6,671 nt of DNA. It comes from [Eubacterium] saphenum (GTDB lineage: Bacteria > Bacillota > Clostridia > Oscillospirales > Ruminococcaceae). The notes under the pieces are model-generated. The model did not search any database, was not told the DNA's origin, and saw only the letters and a list, made by a program, of their open reading frames with translations. Where the stretch lies: positions 1 to 6,671 of the forward strand of contig SFHN01000110.1 of NCBI GenBank assembly GCA_004555635.1, written 5' to 3'. Positions 1-6,256 of this stretch are shown here, piece by piece. The translations under genes were made by a program, and so were the position numbers. Every line of letters starts with the position of its first letter. The stretch's first letter is position 1.

Positions 1-45
1 CGTTATACACAAAAAATCTTATGAAATTTCTCTGCTTTGGCGCAG

Positions 46-837
46 TTATAGCTTTATAAACTCGGGCTTTCTGCCTCTGAATACGGTGTAGTAGCGAAAG
101 CCCGCCGCTTTAAGGATATCCGCCGCCTTGTCAAATGCGTAGGCGTAATGCTCTGCCTTATGCCCGTCAGAGCCGACAGTTATAATCTCGCCGCCCAGCT
201 CGCGGTAGCGTTTAAGCAAAAGCGGGTGCGGGTGCGCCCAGCCAAGCCCGTACTTCAGTCCCGCCGTGTTAAGCTCAATGCCCTTTCCTGCGCTAATCAG
301 CGCTTTAAGTATCTCGTCGAGAAGGTCGGAAAAATCGCTCGGGGAATAGCTTTTCGCTGCGGAATAGCGCACGGCATAATCAAGGTGTCCGTAGACATCA
401 AACCCGTCAAACGCGCGTATGTTCGCGAGAATGCTCTCGAAGTAAAGCCGAATGCCCTCGCGGTCACCGTGCTGCGCAAAATACTCGGGATAGTACGGGT
501 CAACGCCGTTAATCAGATGAGATGACCCGATGATGAAATCGAAGTCCCACTGCGCGATATAGTCGCATAGCCGCGGCGAAAGATAATCCATAAGCCCAAG
601 CTCCACGCCGAAAAGCAGTTCCAGCCGCCCCGCAAAAAGTTCCTTAACGCGCAGATGCTCCGCTCTGTACGCCGAAGTATCGAGGATAAACTCGCCGCCC
701 GGGTAGTCGTAATCCATATGCTCGGTTATGCAGAGCGTTTTAAGCCCCGCTTTTACCGCCGCCTCGGCGGCTCGCTCCATCTGCTCGTCGCTGTCCGAGG
801 AAAACGATGTATGCGCGTGGAAATCAGCAGTAATCAT
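46..837 (-). CDS. hisJ: PHP-family histidinol-phosphatase (HisJ type)
   Basis: Predicted cytosolic metal-dependent phosphatase of 263 residues that would hydrolyse L-histidinol phosphate to L-histidinol, the penultimate stage of histidine synthesis. Seen in the sequence: the PHP metal ligands in their usual order, namely H7-A-H9 near the N-terminus, ITEH (H40), GVELG (E79), GSSH (H107), YGHLD (H151) and a C-terminal GSDGH (D224, H226). Length fits the HisJ family. The ATG at 837 is chosen because the protein then begins MITADFHAHT, as family members do; the frame stays open upstream to 903, but that part lies inside pgsA. A purine-rich ribosome site (AGGAAGGG, 848-855) sits 10 bases ahead. 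The gene starts one base after the pgsA stop, so translational coupling is likely. No other his genes are present, so a different phosphate monoester as substrate cannot be excluded. Confidence 0.88.
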   Translation of the reverse strand: MITADFHAHTSFSSDSDEQMERAAEAAVKAGLKTLCITEHMDYDYPGGEFILDTSAYRAEHLRVKELFAGRLELLFGVELGLMDYLSPRLCDYIAQWDFDFIIGSSHLINGVDPYYPEYFAQHGDREGIRLYFESILANIRAFDGFDVYGHLDYAVRYSAAKSYSPSDFSDLLDEILKALISAGKGIELNTAGLKYGLGWAHPHPLLLKRYRELGGEIITVGSDGHKAEHYAYAFDKAADILKAAGFRYYTVFRGRKPEFIKL

Positions 838-838
838 A

Positions 839-1459
839 TCAGCTCTGCCCTTCCTTTTTCCTGTTATTCCACATACGGTAGTATTCCCGAACATACAGCA
901 CAAACGCCAGCAGAAGAAAGCCCGACATAGTGAGAATCATTATAATTACCGCCGTGTTGCTCAGGCTTGGTGCGCCAAGCAGGATTATCACCATAATATA
1001 GAAAACAACCGTCGCCAGCTTTCCGAACCAGCGTGCGCCGCCTAGGTCCTGTCCTTTTTTGAGAAATGCCACGCCGAGTATCAGCATTGCGATATCCTTT
1101 GCCGCGATAAGCCCCAAGAGCGCTGCAACATACTGCCACAGCTCGGCATATCTGAAGAACAGGCACACGACAACCGCCGCCTGCGTAAGCTTGTCGGCAA
1201 ACGGGTCGAGAATCTTTCCTAGGTCGGTTATCATACCGAAGCGCCGCGCGATAAAGCCGTCAAGCGCGTCTGTAAGCCCCGAGAAAACGACGATTGCCGC
1301 CGCGATGGTGTAGCCGTTAGCCTCCTCCGAAAGCTCCTCAAGCACCTTTACGTTCCCGTTTTCCCACAAGAAAACCGCAACGAAAACAGGTATTAGAATA
1401 ATTCTTAGCAATGATAAAAGATTAGGTATTTTTGTAATGTCGCGTAAACGGATATCCAT
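839..1459 (-). CDS. pgsA: CDP-diacylglycerol--glycerol-3-phosphate 3-phosphatidyltransferase (PGP synthase)
   Basis: Integral membrane enzyme of 206 residues, expected to join CDP-diacylglycerol and sn-glycerol 3-phosphate into phosphatidylglycerophosphate, the committed step to phosphatidylglycerol and cardiolipin. Seen: the complete CDP-alcohol phosphatidyltransferase signature D64-x2-D67-G-x2-A-R-x8-G81-x3-D85-x3-D89, whose aspartates bind metal and substrate, plus an N-terminal I-P-N-L-L-S-x2-R motif typical of PgsA and several hydrophobic helices. An in-frame GTG at 1468 would add three residues, but it lies only one base from the purine-rich site at 1470-1478; the ATG at 1459 is 10 bases away and preferred. 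It follows the ligase gene after about 70 bases and abuts the phosphatase gene. PgsA is favoured over phosphatidylserine synthase or another CDP-alcohol transferase by length and N-terminus, not by proof. Confidence 0.9.
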   Translation of the reverse strand: MDIRLRDITKIPNLLSLLRIILIPVFVAVFLWENGNVKVLEELSEEANGYTIAAAIVVFSGLTDALDGFIARRFGMITDLGKILDPFADKLTQAAVVVCLFFRYAELWQYVAALLGLIAAKDIAMLILGVAFLKKGQDLGGARWFGKLATVVFYIMVIILLGAPSLSNTAVIIMILTMSGFLLLAFVLYVREYYRMWNNRKKEGQS

Positions 1460-1469
1460 AATATCCACG

Positions 1470-1478
1470 CCCCTTTCC
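1470..1478 (-). promoter_or_regulatory. Ribosome binding site deciding the pgsA start
   Basis: On the minus strand this reads GGAAAGGGG. Its 3' edge is 10 bases from the ATG at 1459 but only 1 base from the in-frame GTG at 1468, so the ATG is the better start. Confidence 0.55.
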
Positions 1479-1499
1479 GTATTGGGAACAGAACTTGCT

Positions 1500-1520
1500 C
1501 TCCCGCAGCCACAGCGGAAG
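1500..1520 (-). other. Intergenic hairpin between the ligase gene and pgsA
   Basis: The arms 1500-1506 (CTCCCGC) and 1514-1520 (GCGGAAG) can pair as a 7-bp stem with one G-U pair around a 7-base loop in the minus-strand transcript. No U-tract follows, so it is not a normal terminator. It could stabilise or mark processing of the operon mRNA; this role is inference only. Confidence 0.3.
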
Positions 1521-1530
1521 CCGGCAGATT

Positions 1531-3762
1531 TTACTTGCCGTCAGAGTCGTCGTTTTCGTCCGATATGGGAGCTTCGCCGTCCTCGCCCGCGCTCTGCTGA
1601 AGCTCTCTTTGCTTTTGCTCCATTCGGGCAATAAATGCGTTCAGGTCGCCGTTATCAATAGCGCGCTGTTTATCCGCCTTTTCTTTGATAATGCGCCTTT
1701 CTTCCTCGCGGCGGCGCGTGTATTCCTCCTCCTGCTTTATTCTGTTTTCCTCGTCGGCTTTCGCTCTCATAAGCGCTGACAAAGCCGCGCCCTGAACGCT
1801 CGCGGTGTCGATAATCTGCTGCTCGTTTTTCGAGAGAACGCGCGCGGTGCTTTCCTGCTCGTCAACATCAACGCTCTCTCCCCTGTCCGCCCTGCGGTTT
1901 ATCGTGTTAAGCGCAAAGCCCGTTCCGAGCAAAATCCAGAACATAGGTGCAACCGATACCACCGAGTCGTTAAACAGCCCCGCTGCGAGATAACCGACTA
2001 TCGCCAGCATAACCGAGGCACCGAAAATCTGCGTTTCGCGGTATTCGCGGCGCAAAGAGTACAGCCTGAAGCAGTCAACGAGATACCACACAACGATGAA
2101 CAAAAACGCAATAAGCGCAATCAGACCGTTGTTGAACAGTATCTGCAAATAGAGGTTATGCACCTTGTCAACGGTGATTGTGAAGCCCTCCGCGTAAGAG
2201 TAATACTTTGCGAGGAAGTCGTTCTGCGGAAAGACATAAGGGAAGGTGTCCGCGCCGTAGCCGTAAACAAGGCAGTTTTTCAGCAGCGGAATCGTTCTTG
2301 ACCAGATGTATCCGCGCGAGGAGCCTATCTTCTCCTTGCCCTTGAAGCCGATTGCCTCGGCATTTTCCGTCGTAATCAGTTCGCCCGTGTGAGCGTCAAC
2401 CTGCATTATGGATTTCTCGCCGAACAGCTTGAATAACAGCACCTTGTCGGTGTTTCTTTCAAAACCGAACGAGAATAATTCGGCATAAAGCTCCGGAACA
2501 TCGGGCGTATACAACATCTGAATTTCAATGCCCTTATACCGCTCGTCGGGGATTACGCAGTAGCCTGCGTCGTCGGTCTTGTAGTCAACGGCTGCGCCGC
2601 TCTTGTCCGTAAATTTGTAGGTATATTCCTCAGTGTCGAATTTCATATTCAACTCGTCTGTCTGCGTTACGAAAGTCACCGAGCCGTCGGAAAGCTGCTT
2701 TATCTCCCTTACGGGAAGCGTTGAGAACAGGTCGAAGTCCTCGTCGGCGGGGCTTACGAGCTGAATTACGTCCTCGAAAATCGACGGAACTCGTTTCAGC
2801 AGCGCGCCGTCAAGCGCCGCATTTGCCCCGACCAGCAGAACGGCCGCCGCGACAACCGACACGGATATTTTCCAGTGCTTTGCGATAATCCTTGCAAACA
2901 GGATAATCCCGACAACCGCTGCAGCCGCAACTGCAACAATTCCGCTTCGAGCAGCGCTTCCGAGAAGCATAAACGCCGCCAGCAAATCAAACACGATACA
3001 CGCTATGCGCATACCGAGCTTCTTTTCAAACAGCGCAAGCGTCGTGAACAGCGGGATAACCAAGCCCGTAAAGCTTCCGACATAGTTGTAGTGATAAAGC
3101 GCGCCGTAAAGCGTCTTTGCGGGAATGTTGTCGACGGGGACGATTTCGCCGTAGTATTTTCTGTCAACGATAAGGCGGTTAAACCAGTCAAACTGCACGG
3201 GGTTGTTGCCGGTGTACTGCATTATGCCAAGCACCGCGTTTATCCCGACGCAGAAAAACAGCGCGAAAACAATCGGGCGGAAGTTCTGCTCCTTTCGGAA
3301 TGCATACATTGTGAAAAGGAAAATCACGAAGTAGCACGCCGTCGTGAAAAAGCCCTCCGCACGGTCAAACACGCCGTAAAACGCAACCTGACCGTAATCC
3401 GAAAGGCAGGCGGAAATAAGCGCCATTATCACATACACCGCCGATGCGCCAACAATCGCAAGCGAGCGCTTTTCAGCCTTTCTGAAAAGAAACACACAGC
3501 ACATAAGCGCAACCGCCAGCATTATAATCGCGAAAACGACTACCGCAAAAGCCTTGCACTGAGAAAAGGTGTCGATGAGATACAGGCTGCCGTCCTTCTC
3601 CGTTGAGGAAAAAAGGCGCGCCGTTTCGGGAATGTCCGATATCACATAGCTGACGTGCATAAGCACCGGTATAATCGCCAGCGCGACAACCGATGGGAAA
3701 AATATCGCAAGCGCCGTTATGTCAAGTTTGTTTTCTTTGTTAACATTGTTCTCGTTAATCAT
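1531..3762 (-). CDS. O-antigen ligase / polymerase family membrane protein with large outer domain and charged tail
   Basis: Predicted plasma-membrane glycosyl-transfer protein of 743 residues in the O-antigen ligase (Wzy/WaaL, Wzy_C) superfamily, which polymerises lipid-linked oligosaccharide or moves it to an acceptor outside the membrane. Seen: about nine hydrophobic helices in residues 14-318, a conserved-type S-A-A-R-S-G (R272), a polar stretch at about 320-480, then the family hallmark: R483-G-Y-I-W-x-R489, G-Y-G-A-D (501-505) and V-H-N-L-Y-L-Q (H535) followed by N-N-G. Three more helices follow (about 542-620). Residues 621-743 are hydrophilic, with an E/R/K/Q-rich probable coiled coil near 665-725 and an acidic end. 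Twelve helices put the inserted domain outside and the tail in the cytosol. Its start overlaps the sugar transferase stop by 8 bases, and a GGAG site lies 10 bases upstream. Whether it is a polymerase, a ligase to a lipid, or a ligase to protein or wall cannot be told. Confidence 0.82.
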   Translation of the reverse strand: MINENNVNKENKLDITALAIFFPSVVALAIIPVLMHVSYVISDIPETARLFSSTEKDGSLYLIDTFSQCKAFAVVVFAIIMLAVALMCCVFLFRKAEKRSLAIVGASAVYVIMALISACLSDYGQVAFYGVFDRAEGFFTTACYFVIFLFTMYAFRKEQNFRPIVFALFFCVGINAVLGIMQYTGNNPVQFDWFNRLIVDRKYYGEIVPVDNIPAKTLYGALYHYNYVGSFTGLVIPLFTTLALFEKKLGMRIACIVFDLLAAFMLLGSAARSGIVAVAAAAVVGIILFARIIAKHWKISVSVVAAAVLLVGANAALDGALLKRVPSIFEDVIQLVSPADEDFDLFSTLPVREIKQLSDGSVTFVTQTDELNMKFDTEEYTYKFTDKSGAAVDYKTDDAGYCVIPDERYKGIEIQMLYTPDVPELYAELFSFGFERNTDKVLLFKLFGEKSIMQVDAHTGELITTENAEAIGFKGKEKIGSSRGYIWSRTIPLLKNCLVYGYGADTFPYVFPQNDFLAKYYSYAEGFTITVDKVHNLYLQILFNNGLIALIAFLFIVVWYLVDCFRLYSLRREYRETQIFGASVMLAIVGYLAAGLFNDSVVSVAPMFWILLGTGFALNTINRRADRGESVDVDEQESTARVLSKNEQQIIDTASVQGAALSALMRAKADEENRIKQEEEYTRRREEERRIIKEKADKQRAIDNGDLNAFIARMEQKQRELQQSAGEDGEAPISDENDDSDGK

Positions 3763-5179
3763 TTTTTATTCTCTCCGGAATATTATTCGATGCGTTGTCC
3801 TTTTTTGAGAGCTTCTCGCTGTTTGTGAATTTGAACAGCGTCTGCAAAAGAATAGATATGTCAAGGAAAAACGACCAGTTTTCTATGTAGCGGATATCAT
3901 ACTCTATACGCTTTTCTATCGAGGTGTCGCCGCGAAGTCCCTTTATCTGCGCAAGTCCGGTTATCCCCGGCTTTACCTGATGTTTTATCATATACATCGG
4001 TATAGTGTTTTTGAACTCGTCTACATAAAACGGTACCTCGGGGCGCGGCCCGACAAGGCTCATATCGCCTTTAAGGACGTTTACAAGCTGCGGAAGCTCG
4101 TCTATCGACAGCTTTCGGATAAACGCGCCGAAGCGTGTTTTGCGCGGGTCGGCATCGGTGCTCCAAGCGGTGTCGGAGCAGTCGCTGTCCTTCATGCTTT
4201 TGAGCTTGTACATAGTGAACAGCTTTTTGTTAAGCCCGACGCGCTTCTGCTTGAAAATCGGAGAGCCGCCCATTGTCAGCTTTATTATGAGCATACTAAT
4301 GAGAATTATCGGCGAGGTAAGAATAAGCAGCACCGCCGAGCCGACAATATCCATCGCCCGCTTTAAGAATGCGTTTCCGATATTATCCAACGGAATGCGC
4401 CGTATATTCATCAGCGGAATACTCCCGACAACGTCGATGGATGTTGTAACCGACATAAACCTGTATATTATCGGTATAACCGAGAGCTTTGTGCCGGAGT
4501 GCTCGCACGCTTCAACCGTATGCGAAAGCCATTCCGTTTCGTCATCATCCAGCGCGCACACCGCCTCGTCGAAATGCTCGCGCTCAAGAAGCTCCGCCAT
4601 ATCCTCAAACCCTCCGAGTCTTTCGGCGCATTCGAGCGTGTTGGTGTCGGAAATATACCCCGCGCAGACAAGCCCGTAGCTTTTGTCCTCGGTTATTTCG
4701 TGGATATAGTCGCGAGCCGCCGAGCCGCCGCCGATAACCAAAACGCGCTTTTGGTTGTAGCCCTTTGCGCGCATTTTCCGCAGAATCCTGCGCATAAGCA
4801 GCCTTTTGAGCGCGGCAAGCACAAAGTCCAGCGCTAGGAACGTGAACAGCGCCCAGCGCGAGAAGTTGAACAAGTGCAGAACGTAAAGAATCGTTACCAT
4901 AAAAACGCCGTCGATGATAAGCGCCTGAAGCAGCTTTCCAAGCTCTGTCGTAAACGCCTTTGTCCTGAACGAGTCATATAACCCAAGGCAGCCGAAGGTC
5001 ATTAGCTGAATCGGAGCAAAAACCACCGCAAGCTTTATGTAGTCGATAAGCGCGAAGTTTTTCTCAAAATCCAGCAGATGGAATATCAGCATATAGGACA
5101 TTATTATCGAAGCGATAACGATAATCACATCGGTTATTATGTTTATATTATTAAGGAGCTTTTGATTTTCCTTTATCAT
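3755..5179 (-). CDS. Polyprenyl-phosphate sugar-1-phosphate transferase (undecaprenyl-phosphate glucose/galactose phosphotransferase family)
   Basis: Membrane enzyme of 474 residues predicted to start a surface polysaccharide by moving a sugar 1-phosphate from a UDP-sugar to undecaprenyl phosphate. Seen: four N-terminal helices (about 12-34, 47-68, 86-105, 108-126); a Rossmann-like CoA-binding-type domain with V-L-V-I-G-G-G (146-152); then the catalytic module with K-R-x-M-D-I (273-278), a hydrophobic helix at about 279-300, S-P-I-F-K-Q-K-R-V-G, the Asp-Glu pair D360-E361 in D-E-L-P-Q-L, G-D-M-S-L-V-G-P-R-P-E (371-381) and K-P-G-I-T-G-L-A-Q (403-411). Full length for the long WbaP/CpsE-like group. 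The ATG at 5179 has a nearby purine-rich AAAGGCG. It is the first gene of the leftward operon, in line with a pathway-initiating role. The exact sugar cannot be read from sequence. Confidence 0.9.
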   Translation of the reverse strand: MIKENQKLLNNINIITDVIIVIASIIMSYMLIFHLLDFEKNFALIDYIKLAVVFAPIQLMTFGCLGLYDSFRTKAFTTELGKLLQALIIDGVFMVTILYVLHLFNFSRWALFTFLALDFVLAALKRLLMRRILRKMRAKGYNQKRVLVIGGGSAARDYIHEITEDKSYGLVCAGYISDTNTLECAERLGGFEDMAELLEREHFDEAVCALDDDETEWLSHTVEACEHSGTKLSVIPIIYRFMSVTTSIDVVGSIPLMNIRRIPLDNIGNAFLKRAMDIVGSAVLLILTSPIILISMLIIKLTMGGSPIFKQKRVGLNKKLFTMYKLKSMKDSDCSDTAWSTDADPRKTRFGAFIRKLSIDELPQLVNVLKGDMSLVGPRPEVPFYVDEFKNTIPMYMIKHQVKPGITGLAQIKGLRGDTSIEKRIEYDIRYIENWSFFLDISILLQTLFKFTNSEKLSKKDNASNNIPERIKND

Positions 5180-5266
5180 TATATTCGCCTTTCAGATTTT
5201 CCTTTGCCATAAGTGCAGTAAATTTTTAACTGTTTTGGTGGGAATGACATATGCACTCATCAGACA

Positions 5267-5306
5267 AACTCCGCTGTAACTCGCACTCTCGTTCGGAGTT
5301 CTTTTT
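5267..5306 (+). terminator. Possible weak attenuator-like hairpin in the rubredoxin leader
   Basis: A perfect 7-bp stem (5267-5273 with 5294-5300) encloses a 20-base loop and is followed on the plus strand by CTTTTT. An alternative AACTC at 5278-5282 can compete for GAGTT at 5296-5300. The long loop and short stem make a real terminator doubtful; it could be a leader element only if transcription starts upstream of it. Confidence 0.2.
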
Positions 5307-5343
5307 AGGGAGATTGTTTTGCGCGTTTGCAGATTTCACTTGT

Positions 5344-5357
5344 GCTGATATTTCAGC
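5344..5357. promoter_or_regulatory. Small dyad, possible operator
   Basis: GCTGA-TATT-TCAGC is a perfect 5-bp inverted repeat with a 4-base AT-rich centre, about 67 bases ahead of the rubredoxin start. It lies within a looser TGTGC (5341-5345) to GCACA (5366-5370) pair. A binding protein cannot be named, and a dyad of this size can arise by chance. Confidence 0.2.
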
Positions 5358-5423
5358 GATGTTTGGCACAAAATAAGAGTAACGGCGGTTTCGCCGCGAA
5401 AACGAGAAAGGAAGTGCATTATC

Positions 5424-5600
5424 ATGGAGCAATATCTTTGTCCGTGCGGATATATTTACAACGAGGAGCTTGGCGCTCCCGCTGACGGAATTGCGCCGGG
5501 AACTAAGTTCCGGGATATCCCCGACAGCTGGCGCTGCCCAGTTTGCGGGCTTACAAAGGACTATTTCGGCGCACGAGAGGATGTTGACGGCGAAAAGTGA
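5424..5600 (+). CDS. Rubredoxin with a C-x-C first metal motif
   Basis: Small cytosolic electron carrier of 58 residues holding one iron bound by four cysteines; in anaerobes such proteins usually pass electrons to oxygen- or peroxide-reducing enzymes. Seen: Y4-L-C6-P-C8-G-Y-I-Y near the start, the rubredoxin core with G-I-A-P-G-T-K-F (22-29), I-P-D-S-W36, and the second motif C38-P-V-C41-G. Length matches the 50-60 residue family. The oddity is that the first pair is C-x-C, one residue shorter than the classic C-x2-C, by a clean in-frame difference. The ribosome site AAAGGAAG lies about 9 bases before the ATG. The gene stands alone, divergent from the polysaccharide operon and convergent with rnhA; no partner oxidoreductase is visible. 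Confidence 0.93.
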   Translation: MEQYLCPCGYIYNEELGAPADGIAPGTKFRDIPDSWRCPVCGLTKDYFGAREDVDGEK

Positions 5601-5618
5601 AGCGCCGCATAGCTTTTT

Positions 5619-5668
5619 ACGCAGAAAAACGCCGTCGGACGCGCCCGTGTTGAGCCGCCCGACGGCGT
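5619..5668 (-). terminator. Rho-independent terminator of rnhA, possibly shared with the rubredoxin gene
   Basis: ACGCCGTCGG (5629-5638) and CCGACGGCGT (5659-5668) form a perfect 10-bp stem with a 20-base loop. In the leftward transcript the stem is followed at once by five U (opposite A5625-5629), which fits termination of rnhA about 80 bases after its stop. Rightward, the tail ATCATATTTC is poor in U, so for the rubredoxin transcript it would be a weaker stop or just a 3' stabilising hairpin. Confidence 0.75.
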
Positions 5669-5750
5669 ATCATATTTCGACAGCTAAACATACAGCCCGA
5701 TAAATCCGGCTTTCCAGCAACGGCGCGGCGAGTTTGCCACGAGAACACCG

Positions 5751-6194
5751 CTACTTCCTTGCGAAATTGTCGCGCTGCTCTACCGCAAGCGCGTCGCAAC
5801 GCTCGTTTTCGGGGTGTCCCGCGTGCCCCTTTATCCAACGGAACTCGACATCGTGCACGGCGGTAAGCTCCAGCAGCTGCTCCCACAGGTCGGGGTTTAG
5901 CGCGGGCTTGCCGTCAGACTTCTTCCAGTCGCGCTTTTTCCAGCCCGCTGCCCAGCCCTTTTCTATCCCGTCAACGACATACTTGCTGTCGGTCGTAAGC
6001 AGCACCTTGCAGGGATATTTCAATGCTGCAAGCGCGCTTATTGCTCCGAGAAGTTCCATTCGGTTGTTTGTTGTATGCGCTTCACCGCCGCTCATCTCGC
6101 GCTCCCTGCCCTCGCAGCGCAGAATTGCTCCCCAGCCGCCCGGACCGGGGTTTCCGCTGCAAGCGCCGTCGGAATAAATTTCTACCAACTTCAT
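5751..6194 (-). CDS. rnhA: Ribonuclease HI
   Basis: Cytosolic endonuclease of 147 residues that cuts the RNA strand of RNA-DNA hybrids, clearing R-loops and replication primers. Seen: the full catalytic set in family order, D9 (in [16 protein letters not shown]), E47 (N-N-R-M-E-L), D69 (T-T-D-S-K-Y-V) and D134, plus H124 in the loop K-G-H-A-G-H. The basic-protrusion region with several W and K residues (81-92) is kept, as in the E. coli type I enzyme, which it matches in length and residue numbering. The ATG at 6194 has a strong GGAGG site (6200-6204) 5 bases upstream. It lies downstream of the permease gene, across a terminator-like hairpin, and ends towards the convergent rubredoxin gene. 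Confidence 0.95.
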   Translation of the reverse strand: MKLVEIYSDGACSGNPGPGGWGAILRCEGREREMSGGEAHTTNNRMELLGAISALAALKYPCKVLLTTDSKYVVDGIEKGWAAGWKKRDWKKSDGKPALNPDLWEQLLELTAVHDVEFRWIKGHAGHPENERCDALAVEQRDNFARK

Positions 6195-6217
6195 ATGTTC
6201 CTCCGAAATGCGTCAGC

Positions 6218-6243
6218 AAAACAGCCCCCGAAAACGAGGGCTG
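6218..6243 (-). terminator. Rho-independent terminator after the ABC permease gene
   Basis: In the leftward transcript the arms (opposite 6235-6243 and 6222-6230) pair as 9 bp, with one G-U pair, around a UUUU tetraloop, followed by UUUU (opposite 6218-6221). It starts 13 bases after the permease stop and ends 23 bases before the rnhA ATG. Confidence 0.8.
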
Positions 6244-6256
6244 AGTGCTGTAAAAA

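Larger units (their letters stand above)
5180..5423. promoter_or_regulatory. Divergent intergenic region between the polysaccharide operon and the rubredoxin gene
   Basis: This gap must hold the start signals of both the leftward operon and the rightward rubredoxin gene. I could not find a convincing -35/-10 pair for either direction. It does contain several inverted repeats: AACTCCG (5267-5273) with CGGAGTT (5294-5300), followed rightward by C-T5; GCTGA (5344-5348) with TCAGC (5353-5357); and CGGCG (5383-5387) with CGCCG (5392-5396) just ahead of the rubredoxin ribosome site (AAAGGAAG, 5407-5414). Roles are unproven. Confidence 0.45.

Noticed and set aside
1..45. Terminator after the phosphatase gene
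   Set aside because: Leftward there is only a 4-bp stem (CTGC at 42-45 with GCAG at 32-35) and a T6 run 15 bases further on (opposite 11-16); too weak and too widely spaced to call, though the operon may end beyond the window.
838..903. N-terminal extension of the phosphatase to 903
   Set aside because: The extra 22 residues lie inside pgsA, have no family match, and the ATG at 837 has its own ribosome site and gives the typical start.
2875..3606. Long 243-codon plus-strand frame inside the ligase gene
   Set aside because: It lies fully antisense to a well-supported membrane protein gene, its product is rich in K, R, N and H with no recognisable domain, and there is no ribosome site; it is a shadow of the codon bias of the real gene.
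5211..5420. Repeated AGTGCA / TGCACT words in the divergent region
   Set aside because: The 6-7 base words at 5212, 5251 and 5413 are in mixed orientation and irregular spacing and are compatible with chance.
5617..5886. Minus-strand frame across the rnhA 3' end and terminator
   Set aside because: Arg-rich product, no ribosome site, overlaps a clear hairpin terminator and the real rnhA frame.
5734..6177. Plus-strand frame of 147 codons opposite rnhA
   Set aside because: It is antisense to an RNase HI with every catalytic residue intact, and its Ser/Pro-rich product resembles no family.
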